Part shown: one piece after another, positions 6,204-14,306 of the stretch
How positions within the stretch are numbered: position 1 is the first letter of the stretch
Layout: every line of letters starts with the position of its first letter
DNA from: Bordetella parapertussis
GTDB lineage: Bacteria; Pseudomonadota; Gammaproteobacteria; Burkholderiales; Burkholderiaceae_D
Direction: 5' to 3'
Assembly: GCA_945883145.1 (NCBI GenBank)
Contig: CAMCXB010000026.1
Location: 1-30,006 of the forward strand
DNA length: 30,006 nucleotides
Notes under the pieces: model-generated
Database searches by the model: none
Told to the model about the DNA's origin: nothing
Seen by the model: the letters and a program-made list of their open reading frames with translations, nothing else
Translations under genes and position numbers: made by a program

Positions 6204-8969
6204 CTAATGCGCTTGATCCCAATTAGGGCCCACACCCACCTCAGCTAACAAGGGCACTTTTAATTGCGCTACCTCTGCCATTAAAGCGGGGAGTTTTTCT
6301 TTCACCAGTGCTAATTCATTTTCTGGCACTTCTAACACAAGTTCATCATGCACTTGCATCACCATCAGAGTTTTCATCTGCGATGTCGTTAACCATTTTT
6401 GTACATCTATCATCGCGAGCTTAATTAAATCTGCTGCTGTTCCCTGCATAGGTGCATTAATCGCTGCCCGCTCTGCACCTTGTCTACGTGGACCATTCGG
6501 TGAATTAATTTCTGGTAGCCATAGTCTGCGACCAAATACGGTTTCTACATAACCTTGGGACTTCGCTTGCTGACGCACGTCATCCATAAATTGCTTCACA
6601 CCAGAAAAACGCGTGAAATATTTTTCCATATACATCTGTGCTGCGGATCGCTCTATTCCTAAGTTACCTGCCAGACCAAAAGCACTCATGCCATACATCA
6701 GACCAAAGTTAATCACTTTGGCATAACGACGTTGCTCACCACTGACTTCATTTAATGCCAGTCCAAAAATTTCAGCGGCTGTTGCGCGATGTATGTCCTC
6801 ACCCGCTGCAAAAGCACGCAGCATATTTTCATCGCCTGATAAATGCGCCATGATGCGTAATTCAATTTGTGAATAATCTGCAGAGACAATCACGCTGCCT
6901 GCTGGCGCTATAAAAGCTTCACGGATACGACGTCCTTCTGCAGTACGTATCGGTATATTTTGTAAATTCGGTTCATTCGATGAGAGCCTTCCTGTCACTG
7001 CAATCGCTTGACCATAATTAGTATGCACACGACCTGTTGCAGCATTCACCATCTTAGGCAGCTTATCGGTATAGGTCGATTTAAGCTTAGCAAGGCTACG
7101 ATATTCCAACAACACTTTAGGCAGCGGATAATCTTCTGCCAGCTTTTGTAATACTTCTTCATCCGTTGAAGGTGTGCCGCCTGGTGTTTTCTTTACGACG
7201 GGCAGCTTCAATTTTTCAAAGAAAATTTCACCTAACTGTTTAGGTGAATTTAAATTAAAGGGCTGTCCTGCTAATTCATGTGCTTGCTTTTCTATTTCGA
7301 GTAAGCGTTGACCTATTTCTGCAGATTGTTTGGCTAATAAATCACTATCTATCAACACACCATTGCGCTCGACTTGCTGCAATACGCGTGAAACAGGTAA
7401 TTCAATTTTTTCATAAATAAAGCGCAGTTTTTCATTTGACTCTAATCTAGGCCACATCGCTTGATGCAACTGCAGCGTGACATCTGCATCTTCTGCTGCA
7501 TAGTTCAAAGCCGTTTCTAAACTCACTTCTTCAAAACCAATTTGCGATGCACCTTTTCCACAAATCTCTTCATAGCTAATAGTTTTACGATTCAACCATC
7601 GCAAAGACAAACTATCCATGTCATGTTTTTTATGTGACTCTAAAACATAAGACTCTAATAAAGTGTCTTGTGTAATGCCCTGCACGTGTATGCCATGATT
7701 GGCAAATACATGACTATCGTATTTCAGATGCTGCCCTACTTTTGCTTTCGCATTATTTTCCAACCAAGGCTTTAATGCAGCGAGCACGTCATCGCGTGAC
7801 AATTGTTCCGCCACACCAGGATATTGATGTGCAACAGGTATATACGCAGCCGTTCCCGCTTCTACACAAAGTGAAATGCCCACTAACTGCGCTTGCAGTG
7901 CATCTAAAGAAGTGGTTTCTGTATCGACTGCTGTGAGTTCAGCTTGCTCAACGATGGCACACCATTTAGTGAGCTGCTCTTTTATTAGCACCAGTTCATA
8001 ATGTGTTTCAACAGGTGCAGTAGCAAATAACGCAGCTTGCTGCTCGCCGTCGGAATTGACAGTTGAGTTTGCAGATGAGGTGGTAGTTGCAGTGTTATCG
8101 GCTGTATTTTCTGCATTCAGTTCACGTAACCAAGTGCGAAATCCCATACGCGAAAAAAATGCGCGCATGGCTTCTTTGTTTTCTTCTTGCTGATTCAGTG
8201 TTTCTGAAATTGATTGCATTTGCGTACTTAAATCACAATCACATTTGACTGTGACTAAGGTGCGTGCTTGTGGCAACCAATCTAAAGTTTTGCGTAAATT
8301 CTCGCCAACCACACCACCAATATCAGCGGCATGGCTAATCACACCATCTAAGGAATCATATTGTGTCAGCCACTTCACTGCGGTCTTGGGTCCTACTTTT
8401 TCTACCCCAGGCACGTTATCAACAGTGTCGCCCACTAAGGTCAGGTAATCAACGATACGTTCAGGCGGCACACCAAACTTAGCAATCACACCCGCACGAT
8501 CTAACTTCTCATTACTCATGGTGTTAATCAGCGTGACGTTGTCATTCACCAGTTGCGCTAAATCTTTATCACCCGTCGAGATCACTGTGCTTAAGCCTGC
8601 TTGTGTCGCTTGAACAGACAGCGTGCCAATCACATCATCGGCTTCTATGCCTTCTATCATTAAGATAGGCCAGCCCAATGCACGCACCACTTCATGAATC
8701 GGTTCTATTTGCAAAACCAAATCCTCTGGCATAGAGGCACGATTGGCTTTGTATTCAGGATAGAGATCGTCGCGAAAGGTTTTCCCTTTTGCATCAAACA
8801 CACAGGCAATGTATGCTGCTGAGTAATCTTGCCTTAAGCGACGTAGCATGTTGATCATGCCGTAGATAGCACCGGTAGGAGCACCTTCTGCATTACGCAA
8901 ATCTGGCATTGCATGAAATGCACGATACAGATAGCTAGATCCATCCACCAGCAACAGGGTTTTATTCAT
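6204..8969 (-). CDS. polA: DNA polymerase I
   Basis: Fills gaps in excision repair and removes RNA primers from Okazaki fragments. The 921 residues contain all three domains. The N-terminal 5'-3' nuclease begins LLLVDGSSYLYRAFHAMPDL and has STGDKDLAQLV. The 3'-5' proofreading domain keeps its acidic residues (VDTETTSLD, LKYDSH, YAAEDADVTL), so proofreading looks intact. The polymerase domain has motif A SADYSQIELRIMAHLSGD, motif B RRYAKVINFGLMYGMS and motif C MQVHDELVLEVP. I chose ATG at 8969 because MNKTLLLVDGSS is the normal start, although the frame is open to 9026. This ATG abuts the start of the divergent LOG-family gene (CATATG), so each leader must lie in the other gene. Confidence 0.97.
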   Translation of the reverse strand: MNKTLLLVDGSSYLYRAFHAMPDLRNAEGAPTGAIYGMINMLRRLRQDYSAAYIACVFDAKGKTFRDDLYPEYKANRASMPEDLVLQIEPIHEVVRALGWPILMIEGIEADDVIGTLSVQATQAGLSTVISTGDKDLAQLVNDNVTLINTMSNEKLDRAGVIAKFGVPPERIVDYLTLVGDTVDNVPGVEKVGPKTAVKWLTQYDSLDGVISHAADIGGVVGENLRKTLDWLPQARTLVTVKCDCDLSTQMQSISETLNQQEENKEAMRAFFSRMGFRTWLRELNAENTADNTATTTSSANSTVNSDGEQQAALFATAPVETHYELVLIKEQLTKWCAIVEQAELTAVDTETTSLDALQAQLVGISLCVEAGTAAYIPVAHQYPGVAEQLSRDDVLAALKPWLENNAKAKVGQHLKYDSHVFANHGIHVQGITQDTLLESYVLESHKKHDMDSLSLRWLNRKTISYEEICGKGASQIGFEEVSLETALNYAAEDADVTLQLHQAMWPRLESNEKLRFIYEKIELPVSRVLQQVERNGVLIDSDLLAKQSAEIGQRLLEIEKQAHELAGQPFNLNSPKQLGEIFFEKLKLPVVKKTPGGTPSTDEEVLQKLAEDYPLPKVLLEYRSLAKLKSTYTDKLPKMVNAATGRVHTNYGQAIAVTGRLSSNEPNLQNIPIRTAEGRRIREAFIAPAGSVIVSADYSQIELRIMAHLSGDENMLRAFAAGEDIHRATAAEIFGLALNEVSGEQRRYAKVINFGLMYGMSAFGLAGNLGIERSAAQMYMEKYFTRFSGVKQFMDDVRQQAKSQGYVETVFGRRLWLPEINSPNGPRRQGAERAAINAPMQGTAADLIKLAMIDVQKWLTTSQMKTLMVMQVHDELVLEVPENELALVKEKLPALMAEVAQLKVPLLAEVGVGPNWDQAH

Positions 8970-9707
8970 ATGGAAAGCGATAGAAAAAGTGTGCCGCCAT
9001 TGCGGCAATTGAAAAATATTGAGCATGCCACCTCGCGCAAAGCGAGTGAATCGTGGCAGATGTTCACGATTATGGCAGAGTTTATCGACGCCGCTGAACG
9101 TCTCTCGGAAATACGCCCCGCCGTTTCATTGTTTGGATCAGCACGAACTAGCGTTGATGATCCTGACTATGAAAAAACTGTGGATATCGCGCGTCGTCTC
9201 TCGGACGCAGGTTTTGCGGTGATCTCAGGCGGTGGCCCCGGCATTATGGAAGCCGCTAATAAAGGCGCTTTCGAGGGAAAATCACCTTCAGTTGGTTTGA
9301 ATATTGAACTACCTCATGAACAGGCGAGTAATACTTGGCAAAACATCTCGCTGTCTTTTAGACATTTCTTTGCGCGTAAAGTCGCCTTTGTTAAATATGC
9401 AGATGCCTATGTGGTCTTACCTGGCGGCTTTGGTACATTAGATGAACTGACCGAAGTCTTAACCCTGATACAAACCGGTAAAACAAAACGTATTCCTGTA
9501 ATTTTAGTGGGCACCCATTTCTGGCATGGCTTACTAGAATGGATCAATAAAAACATGGTTGAACGGGGCATGATTAATGCGGAAGACATGCAACTCGTTC
9601 AGGTGATTGATGAACCTGCGAACATAATAGATGCTATTTTTGCATTTTATGAAACGTACGATATCGAGCTCGCCAAGTCCGGATCACAAGCTCATTCACT
9701 TTTGTGA
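8970..9707 (+). CDS. LOG-family (TIGR00730) Rossmann-fold nucleotide-processing protein
   Basis: A 245-residue protein of the lysine decarboxylase-like / LOG family. Characterised members release a base from nucleoside 5'-monophosphates (cytokinin riboside phosphate in plants, AMP or other nucleotides in bacteria). The signature motifs are present: GGGPGIMEAANKGA (87-100) and PGGFGTLDE (151-159), with VSLFGSART at the first strand. This is the longer form common in proteobacteria, with an N-terminal helical part (about 1-45). The ATG at 8970 abuts the polA start; CAGGG lies ten bases upstream inside polA. The frame is open further back to 8913, but that stretch only copies polA antisense. The true substrate is unknown. 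Confidence 0.88.
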   Translation: MESDRKSVPPLRQLKNIEHATSRKASESWQMFTIMAEFIDAAERLSEIRPAVSLFGSARTSVDDPDYEKTVDIARRLSDAGFAVISGGGPGIMEAANKGAFEGKSPSVGLNIELPHEQASNTWQNISLSFRHFFARKVAFVKYADAYVVLPGGFGTLDELTEVLTLIQTGKTKRIPVILVGTHFWHGLLEWINKNMVERGMINAEDMQLVQVIDEPANIIDAIFAFYETYDIELAKSGSQAHSLL

Positions 9708-9741
9708 ATAGCGCGTGAGCTGTTTTGATAAAATGGGGCTT

Positions 9742-9761
9742 GGCAAGCAAACCGGCTTGCC
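9742..9761 (+). terminator. GC-rich hairpin between the LOG and DUF2782 genes
   Basis: GGCAAGC (9742-9748) and GCTTGCC (9755-9761) form a perfect 7-base-pair stem with a 6-base loop, followed by only TTTACT. It could be a weak terminator for the LOG gene or a leader hairpin for the next gene, whose ATG is at 9781. The short T run argues against efficient termination. Confidence 0.28.
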
Positions 9762-9780
9762 TTTACTGCGGGGTCGCGCC

Positions 9781-10149
9781 ATGAAACAGCTTAAATTTTT
9801 TCACCACCGTTCGCTTGCGCTATGGTCTGCATTACTGCTTACCGCTATCAGTAGCGCAGTGTTGGCCGCACCACCTAGCAATTTAGAAGCCCTGCCCGAG
9901 GTGGATGTCACTGCTGAAAAACCAAAAACAGCAGCAGGCGCACAAGAAATTACACAAATCCGTGAACAAAATGCTGTCACCTCTGTGCGTGTAAAAAAAG
10001 GCGGTAACACTTATTACGTGACACCAAGTGAGCAATTCTCTTCTTCACAATCCGGTGGACGAGCAGCGCAGTGGGAAATTTTTGAGTTTCGCTCTAAATC
10101 AAAAAATCCTGTGATTGATAACGGCGCACCACCTCCACCTTCACGTTAA
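9781..10149 (+). CDS. DUF2782 family exported protein
   Basis: A 122-residue protein of unknown function found in beta- and gammaproteobacteria next to polA and thrB. The N-terminus is a clear Sec signal peptide: basic start MKQLKFFHHR, a hydrophobic core and a cleavage site near AVLAAPP (about residue 30). The mature part contains VDVTAEK, then QIREQNAVTSVRVKKGGNTY and a WEIFEF strand, and ends in a Pro-rich tail (GAPPPPSR). I chose ATG at 9781 because it places the signal peptide at the start; an in-frame ATG at 9715 would bury it. The neighbours polA and thrB match the usual setting, which supports the family call but gives no function. Confidence 0.85.
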   Translation: MKQLKFFHHRSLALWSALLLTAISSAVLAAPPSNLEALPEVDVTAEKPKTAAGAQEITQIREQNAVTSVRVKKGGNTYYVTPSEQFSSSQSGGRAAQWEIFEFRSKSKNPVIDNGAPPPPSR

Positions 10150-10208
10150 TTTTCTTTCAGCAGACTTCTGAGATTCAAACTTAGCTTAGAAGATTAAGCC
10201 CACTATCT

Positions 10209-11165
10209 ATGGCAGTTTTTACACCCGTCAGCTTAGAAGAACTGCATGTTTGGGCAGCGCAGTTCCCCATTGGGAAAGTGCATGCACTGAAAGGCATTGC
10301 ATCGGGCATAGAGAATAGTAATTTTTTTCTCAGCGCTGAAAAAGGTGAATTCGTTCTCACTATTTTTGAAAAACTCTCTTTTGGGCAGTTACCGTTTTAT
10401 TTGCATTTAATGCGGCATTTAGCAGAGCGCGGTGTTTTAGTACCAGCGCCAATTGCCAATCATAACGGCGAGATCATCAATGCATTACATGGCAAACCTG
10501 CTTCAATAGTCACACGTCTTGAAGGTGATTGGCAGCCACACCCCAGCGCACAACACTGTGCTGAAGTGGGTGATATGCTAGCGCGCATGCATTTAGCAGC
10601 GCAAGACTACACATTGTTTCAACCTAATCTGCGTGGTCTGGCATGGTGGAATGAAACCACACCACAAGTCTTACCTTTCATTCCTGCAGCAGCGCAAACA
10701 TTACTCTCTGCTGAACTACACTTTCAACAAGCCTTTGCTGCATCGGATGTGTATCGCGCATTACCGCATGGCCCTATACACGCTGATTTATTTCGCAATA
10801 ACGTCATGTTCAATGGCGATCAGCTCGGCGGATTTTTTGATTTTTATTTTGCAGGTTGCGACACATGGTTATTTGATGTCGCTGTCACATTAAATGATTG
10901 GTGTATTGATCTTGATACCGGTGCAAGCGATAAGCATCGTGTGCAAGCTATGCTGAATGCTTATCATGTAGTGCGACCATTCACGGAAACTGAACAGACT
11001 GCATGGCCAGTTTTATTACGTGCAGCAGCACTGCGTTTCTGGTTATCACGTCTGTATGATTTTTATTTGCCGCGCGCAGCCGAAATGTTAACGCCGCATG
11101 ATCCCACGCATTTCGAACGCATATTGCGTCATCGTATAACGCATCCTGTTGTAGGCCTACCCTAA
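10209..11165 (+). CDS. thrB: Homoserine kinase, ThrB type II (APH-like fold)
   Basis: Phosphorylates homoserine to O-phosphohomoserine on the way to threonine, in the cytoplasm. The 318 residues belong to the aminoglycoside-phosphotransferase-like fold used by pseudomonads and betaproteobacteria, not the GHMP-kinase ThrB of E. coli. MAVFTPVSLEELHVW at the start and ALKGIASGIENSNFFL match the family. The catalytic loop is HADLFRNN (H191, D193, N198) and the metal-binding Asp is in FDFYFAGCD (D211). No strong ribosome site precedes the ATG. It is followed after one base by the membrane protein gene, so the two are surely co-transcribed. thrA and thrC are not in the window. Confidence 0.94.
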   Translation: MAVFTPVSLEELHVWAAQFPIGKVHALKGIASGIENSNFFLSAEKGEFVLTIFEKLSFGQLPFYLHLMRHLAERGVLVPAPIANHNGEIINALHGKPASIVTRLEGDWQPHPSAQHCAEVGDMLARMHLAAQDYTLFQPNLRGLAWWNETTPQVLPFIPAAAQTLLSAELHFQQAFAASDVYRALPHGPIHADLFRNNVMFNGDQLGGFFDFYFAGCDTWLFDVAVTLNDWCIDLDTGASDKHRVQAMLNAYHVVRPFTETEQTAWPVLLRAAALRFWLSRLYDFYLPRAAEMLTPHDPTHFERILRHRITHPVVGLP

Positions 11166-11166
11166 T

Positions 11167-11949
11167 ATGCAAAATATACCCTCCAAAGTTGGCATAGAGT
11201 GGATCAGACAAGGCTTTGCTCTGTTTCGCAAACAACCCGCTGAACTCAGCATGCTATTCCTACTCTACATGCTACTGATGTTTGCAATCTCGCTGATTCC
11301 CCTGATAGGACAAGCACTGCCTTTATTATTAGTGCCTGTTTTTTCTATGGCATTTTTACAGGCTTGTGTACATATAGAACAAGGTAAAAAAGTATTACCG
11401 AATTTATTGTGGACAGGTTTTCGTTCACCTGCTTTGCCCATCTTGTTACAACTCGGTGTGATTTATATGTTAGCTGCTGTGTTTTCTGTTGCAGCTTCTT
11501 CCGTAGTCGATGGTGGCGTGTTTTGGAAATTATTATCTGGCCAACTCAATCCAGAAAAAGAAAAAATAGTTGCGGATGCCTTGCCATTAGCAATGATTTT
11601 TGCTGCACTGATCTACATACCTTTTTGCATGGCCTTGTGGCATGCAGCACCACTCGCTGCTTGGCAGCGTATGAGTTTAGTGAAATCGATTTTTTATAGT
11701 TTTTTTGCAGTTCGCAATTGTGGCAAAGCGTTTTTCGCTTATGGCCTAGGATGGATAGTGATGGGCATTGCCATACCTGCCTTCATTAGCGCCATTCTCA
11801 TGCTTGCGATTGGCAGATCAGAAATCATGATGATGGTGTTAATGCCTTTTTCCATCGTCATGACGATAGTGATGTACTGCTCTTTCTATCCTACTTATGT
11901 GCAAGTCTTTGATAGACCTGGCGCAGAAAAAATAACTGAAACAGCCTAA
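11167..11949 (+). CDS. BPSS1780-family integral membrane protein
   Basis: A 260-residue inner-membrane protein of unknown function, conserved in betaproteobacteria downstream of thrB and upstream of uvrD. It opens with a short cytoplasmic segment (IEWIRQGFALFRKQPAEL) typical of the family, followed by about six hydrophobic segments, including LLFLLYMLLMFAISLIPLIG-type runs and the closing MVLMPFSIVMTIVMYCSFYP. No catalytic motif is seen. The ATG lies one base after the thrB stop without its own ribosome site, so translation probably depends on thrB. The gene ends 25 bases from the convergent uvrD end. The family name is from memory of the neighbourhood and general pattern. Confidence 0.72.
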   Translation: MQNIPSKVGIEWIRQGFALFRKQPAELSMLFLLYMLLMFAISLIPLIGQALPLLLVPVFSMAFLQACVHIEQGKKVLPNLLWTGFRSPALPILLQLGVIYMLAAVFSVAASSVVDGGVFWKLLSGQLNPEKEKIVADALPLAMIFAALIYIPFCMALWHAAPLAAWQRMSLVKSIFYSFFAVRNCGKAFFAYGLGWIVMGIAIPAFISAILMLAIGRSEIMMMVLMPFSIVMTIVMYCSFYPTYVQVFDRPGAEKITETA

Positions 11950-11990
11950 AGTGCTTTCATTACTGAGAGCAGCTTTAATTTATTTTTTCT
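11948..11990 (+). terminator. Imperfect hairpin with T-rich tail after the thrB-membrane protein unit
   Basis: AAAGTGCT (11948-11955) can pair with AGCAGCTTT (11968-11976) if one G is bulged; AATTTATTTTTT follows. It lies between two convergent genes and overlaps the uvrD stop codon, so it could end plus-strand transcription. The stem is short and interrupted. Confidence 0.35.
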
Positions 11991-14260
11991 AGCTTCGCAA
12001 TTCCCAGATCTAATAGCTTCATACCGTGGCGGCCAAAATTAATATTGGCACGCGCCTGTGTTCCACTACCTTCAATATTTACGATCACACCTTCACCAAA
12101 TTTTTGGTGTTGAACATTCTCGCCTATGCGCCAACCAGAATCGATTTGTTTATTTTTAAATCCTTGCGCAATTTTATTGTTACCACTCTCAGGCGTTTCT
12201 AGCCACGCTGCTTTCGCTGTGTGCCCTGCCCAATGTGGTTGCACTCTAGGTGACAACCATTTCAGTGATTCATCTGGCAATTCTTCAAAGAAGCGAGACC
12301 GCATGTTGTATCGTGTTTGACCATGCAACATACGCGTTTGCGCAAAACTCATGTAAAGACGTTTACGTGCACGGGTAATTGCGACATACATCAAACGACG
12401 TTCTTCTTCTACGCCTTCTTCTTCTTTTTCGCTATTCTCATGCGGGAACAGTCCTTCTTCTAAACCAGTGATGAACACTGCATCAAACTCCAAGCCTTTA
12501 GCAGAATGCACCGTCATTAATTGAATCGCATCTTGCCCTGCTTGCGCTTGATTCTCTCCTGCCTCTAAAGAAGCATGCGATAAAAATGCAGACAGTGGCG
12601 ACATCAATGCAGACAAAGGTGCATCTGCATCAATAATTTGTATGCCATCACCTATGACTAATTCAGGCGCTGCGGTTGCTGTTGCTTGCGGGCCCAATAA
12701 AGCAGGCGCATCCATTCCAAAACCTTCTTCAGAAATAAATAAACTTGCTGCACTAATTAACTGCTGAAGATTTTCTATACGATCTGCGCCATCTTTATCT
12801 GATTGATAGTGCTGTAGTAATTGACTTTTATCGAGCAAGATCTCAACCATTTCTGGCAAAGGAAGATTTTGCGTCTCAAAACGTATGCCTTCTATGAGTT
12901 GAATGAACGCACCCAGTGAAGAACCTGCTTTACCTGAAACATAAGGCACTGCTTGATAGAGAGAGATGTTGTACTGTCTTGCTGCATCTTGTAGCTGTTC
13001 TATGCTACGCGCACCGACACCACGCGTCGGAAAATTTACCACTCTCAAAAATGCAGAATCATTATTTAAGTTATCAATCAACTGCAAATAAGCGATGGCA
13101 TGTTTAATTTCAGCCCGCTCAAAAAAGCGCTGCCCACCATAGACTTTATAAGGCAAGCTTGCAGAAAACAAAGCATGCTCAATCACACGTGATTGAGCAT
13201 TCGATCGATACAACACTGCAATTTCACTGCGCATCCAACGTTCAGCGATGAGATTCTTCGCTTCTTCAATTAGCCACTGTGCTTCTTGTAAATCACTACT
13301 CGCTTCAAAAATTCTGACTTGCTCACCGTGACCTGCGTCGGTGCGCAAATTTTTACCTAAGCGTTTGGAGTTATTGCTAATTAAAATATTTGCCGCATCG
13401 AGAATGTGGCCGTGTGAACGATAGTTCTGCTCTAGCTTAATGAGATTTTCAACTTTAAATTCACGCTCGAAGGCAGACATATTACCTACATTCGCTCCAC
13501 GAAATGCGTAAATACTCTGATCATCATCACCCACGGCAAATACAGCACTCGTTAAACCTGAAATCAGTTTCAACCACTTGTACTGTAAGTCATTCGTATC
13601 TTGAAACTCATCAACCAGAATATGCTTAAAGCGGCCTTGATAGTGTTCACGCAAGGGTTGATTACGGGAGAGTAGTTCATAACTACGTAAAAGCAACTCC
13701 GCAAAATCCACCACGCCTTCACGCTGACACTGGTCGTCATAGGCCTGATAGAACTCTACGAACTTACGATTGTAGTCATCATTGGCTTCTACATCTTGCG
13801 CACGCAATCCCTGATCTTTCGCGCTATTGATGAAGTACATCAAATTACGCGCTGGGTATTTTTCATCATCCACATTTAAACGCTTGAGTAAACGCTTAAT
13901 GGCTGACATCTGATCTTGTGCATCCAGAATCTGAAAAGTTTGAGGCAAGGCCGCATCGCGGTAATGAGCCCGCAGCAAGCGATTACACAATCCATGGAAA
14001 GTGCCTATCCACATACCGCGCGCATTAATTGGCAACATGGCCGACAAACGCGTGAGCATCTCTTTTGATGCTTTATTCGTAAATGTGACTGCCAAAATAC
14101 CAGAAGACGAAACCTGACCAGTTTGAATTAGCCAAGCAATACGGGTAGTCAGGACCCGGGTTTTACCAGATCCTGCACCAGCGAGAATGAGTGCGGATTG
14201 CGAAGGGAGAGTGACAGCAGCGAGTTGTTCTTCGTTCAGTCCGGCTAAGAGATTTTGCAT
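11975..14260 (-). CDS. uvrD: DNA helicase II, UvrD/Rep family
   Basis: A superfamily 1A 3'-5' helicase that unwinds DNA in nucleotide-excision and mismatch repair. The 761 residues carry the full motif set: Walker A GAGSGKT (28-34), TFTNKAS (Ia), VDEFQDTN (II), DDQSIYAFRGAN (III), EQNYRS (IV), TVHSAKGLEFDAVFITGLEE (V) and YVAITRARKRL (VI). The C-terminal GENVQHQKFGEGVIVNIEG is the Tudor-like domain that marks UvrD/PcrA rather than Rep. I prefer ATG at 14260 (MQNLLAGLNEEQ), matching relatives; an in-frame ATG at 14293 would add MGDHSPAYNHG. Neither start has a good ribosome site. The gene follows the putative effector by 13-46 bases on the same strand. Confidence 0.95.
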   Translation of the reverse strand: MQNLLAGLNEEQLAAVTLPSQSALILAGAGSGKTRVLTTRIAWLIQTGQVSSSGILAVTFTNKASKEMLTRLSAMLPINARGMWIGTFHGLCNRLLRAHYRDAALPQTFQILDAQDQMSAIKRLLKRLNVDDEKYPARNLMYFINSAKDQGLRAQDVEANDDYNRKFVEFYQAYDDQCQREGVVDFAELLLRSYELLSRNQPLREHYQGRFKHILVDEFQDTNDLQYKWLKLISGLTSAVFAVGDDDQSIYAFRGANVGNMSAFEREFKVENLIKLEQNYRSHGHILDAANILISNNSKRLGKNLRTDAGHGEQVRIFEASSDLQEAQWLIEEAKNLIAERWMRSEIAVLYRSNAQSRVIEHALFSASLPYKVYGGQRFFERAEIKHAIAYLQLIDNLNNDSAFLRVVNFPTRGVGARSIEQLQDAARQYNISLYQAVPYVSGKAGSSLGAFIQLIEGIRFETQNLPLPEMVEILLDKSQLLQHYQSDKDGADRIENLQQLISAASLFISEEGFGMDAPALLGPQATATAAPELVIGDGIQIIDADAPLSALMSPLSAFLSHASLEAGENQAQAGQDAIQLMTVHSAKGLEFDAVFITGLEEGLFPHENSEKEEEGVEEERRLMYVAITRARKRLYMSFAQTRMLHGQTRYNMRSRFFEELPDESLKWLSPRVQPHWAGHTAKAAWLETPESGNNKIAQGFKNKQIDSGWRIGENVQHQKFGEGVIVNIEGSGTQARANINFGRHGMKLLDLGIAKLEKIN

Positions 14261-14306
14261 CCCATGATTATAAGCCGGACTGTGATCGCCCATGCAGTAA
14301 AGCTAC

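Noticed and set aside
8970..9026. N-terminal extension of polA to 9026
   Set aside because: The extra 19 residues precede the conserved MNKTLLLVDGSS start and overlap the LOG-family gene.
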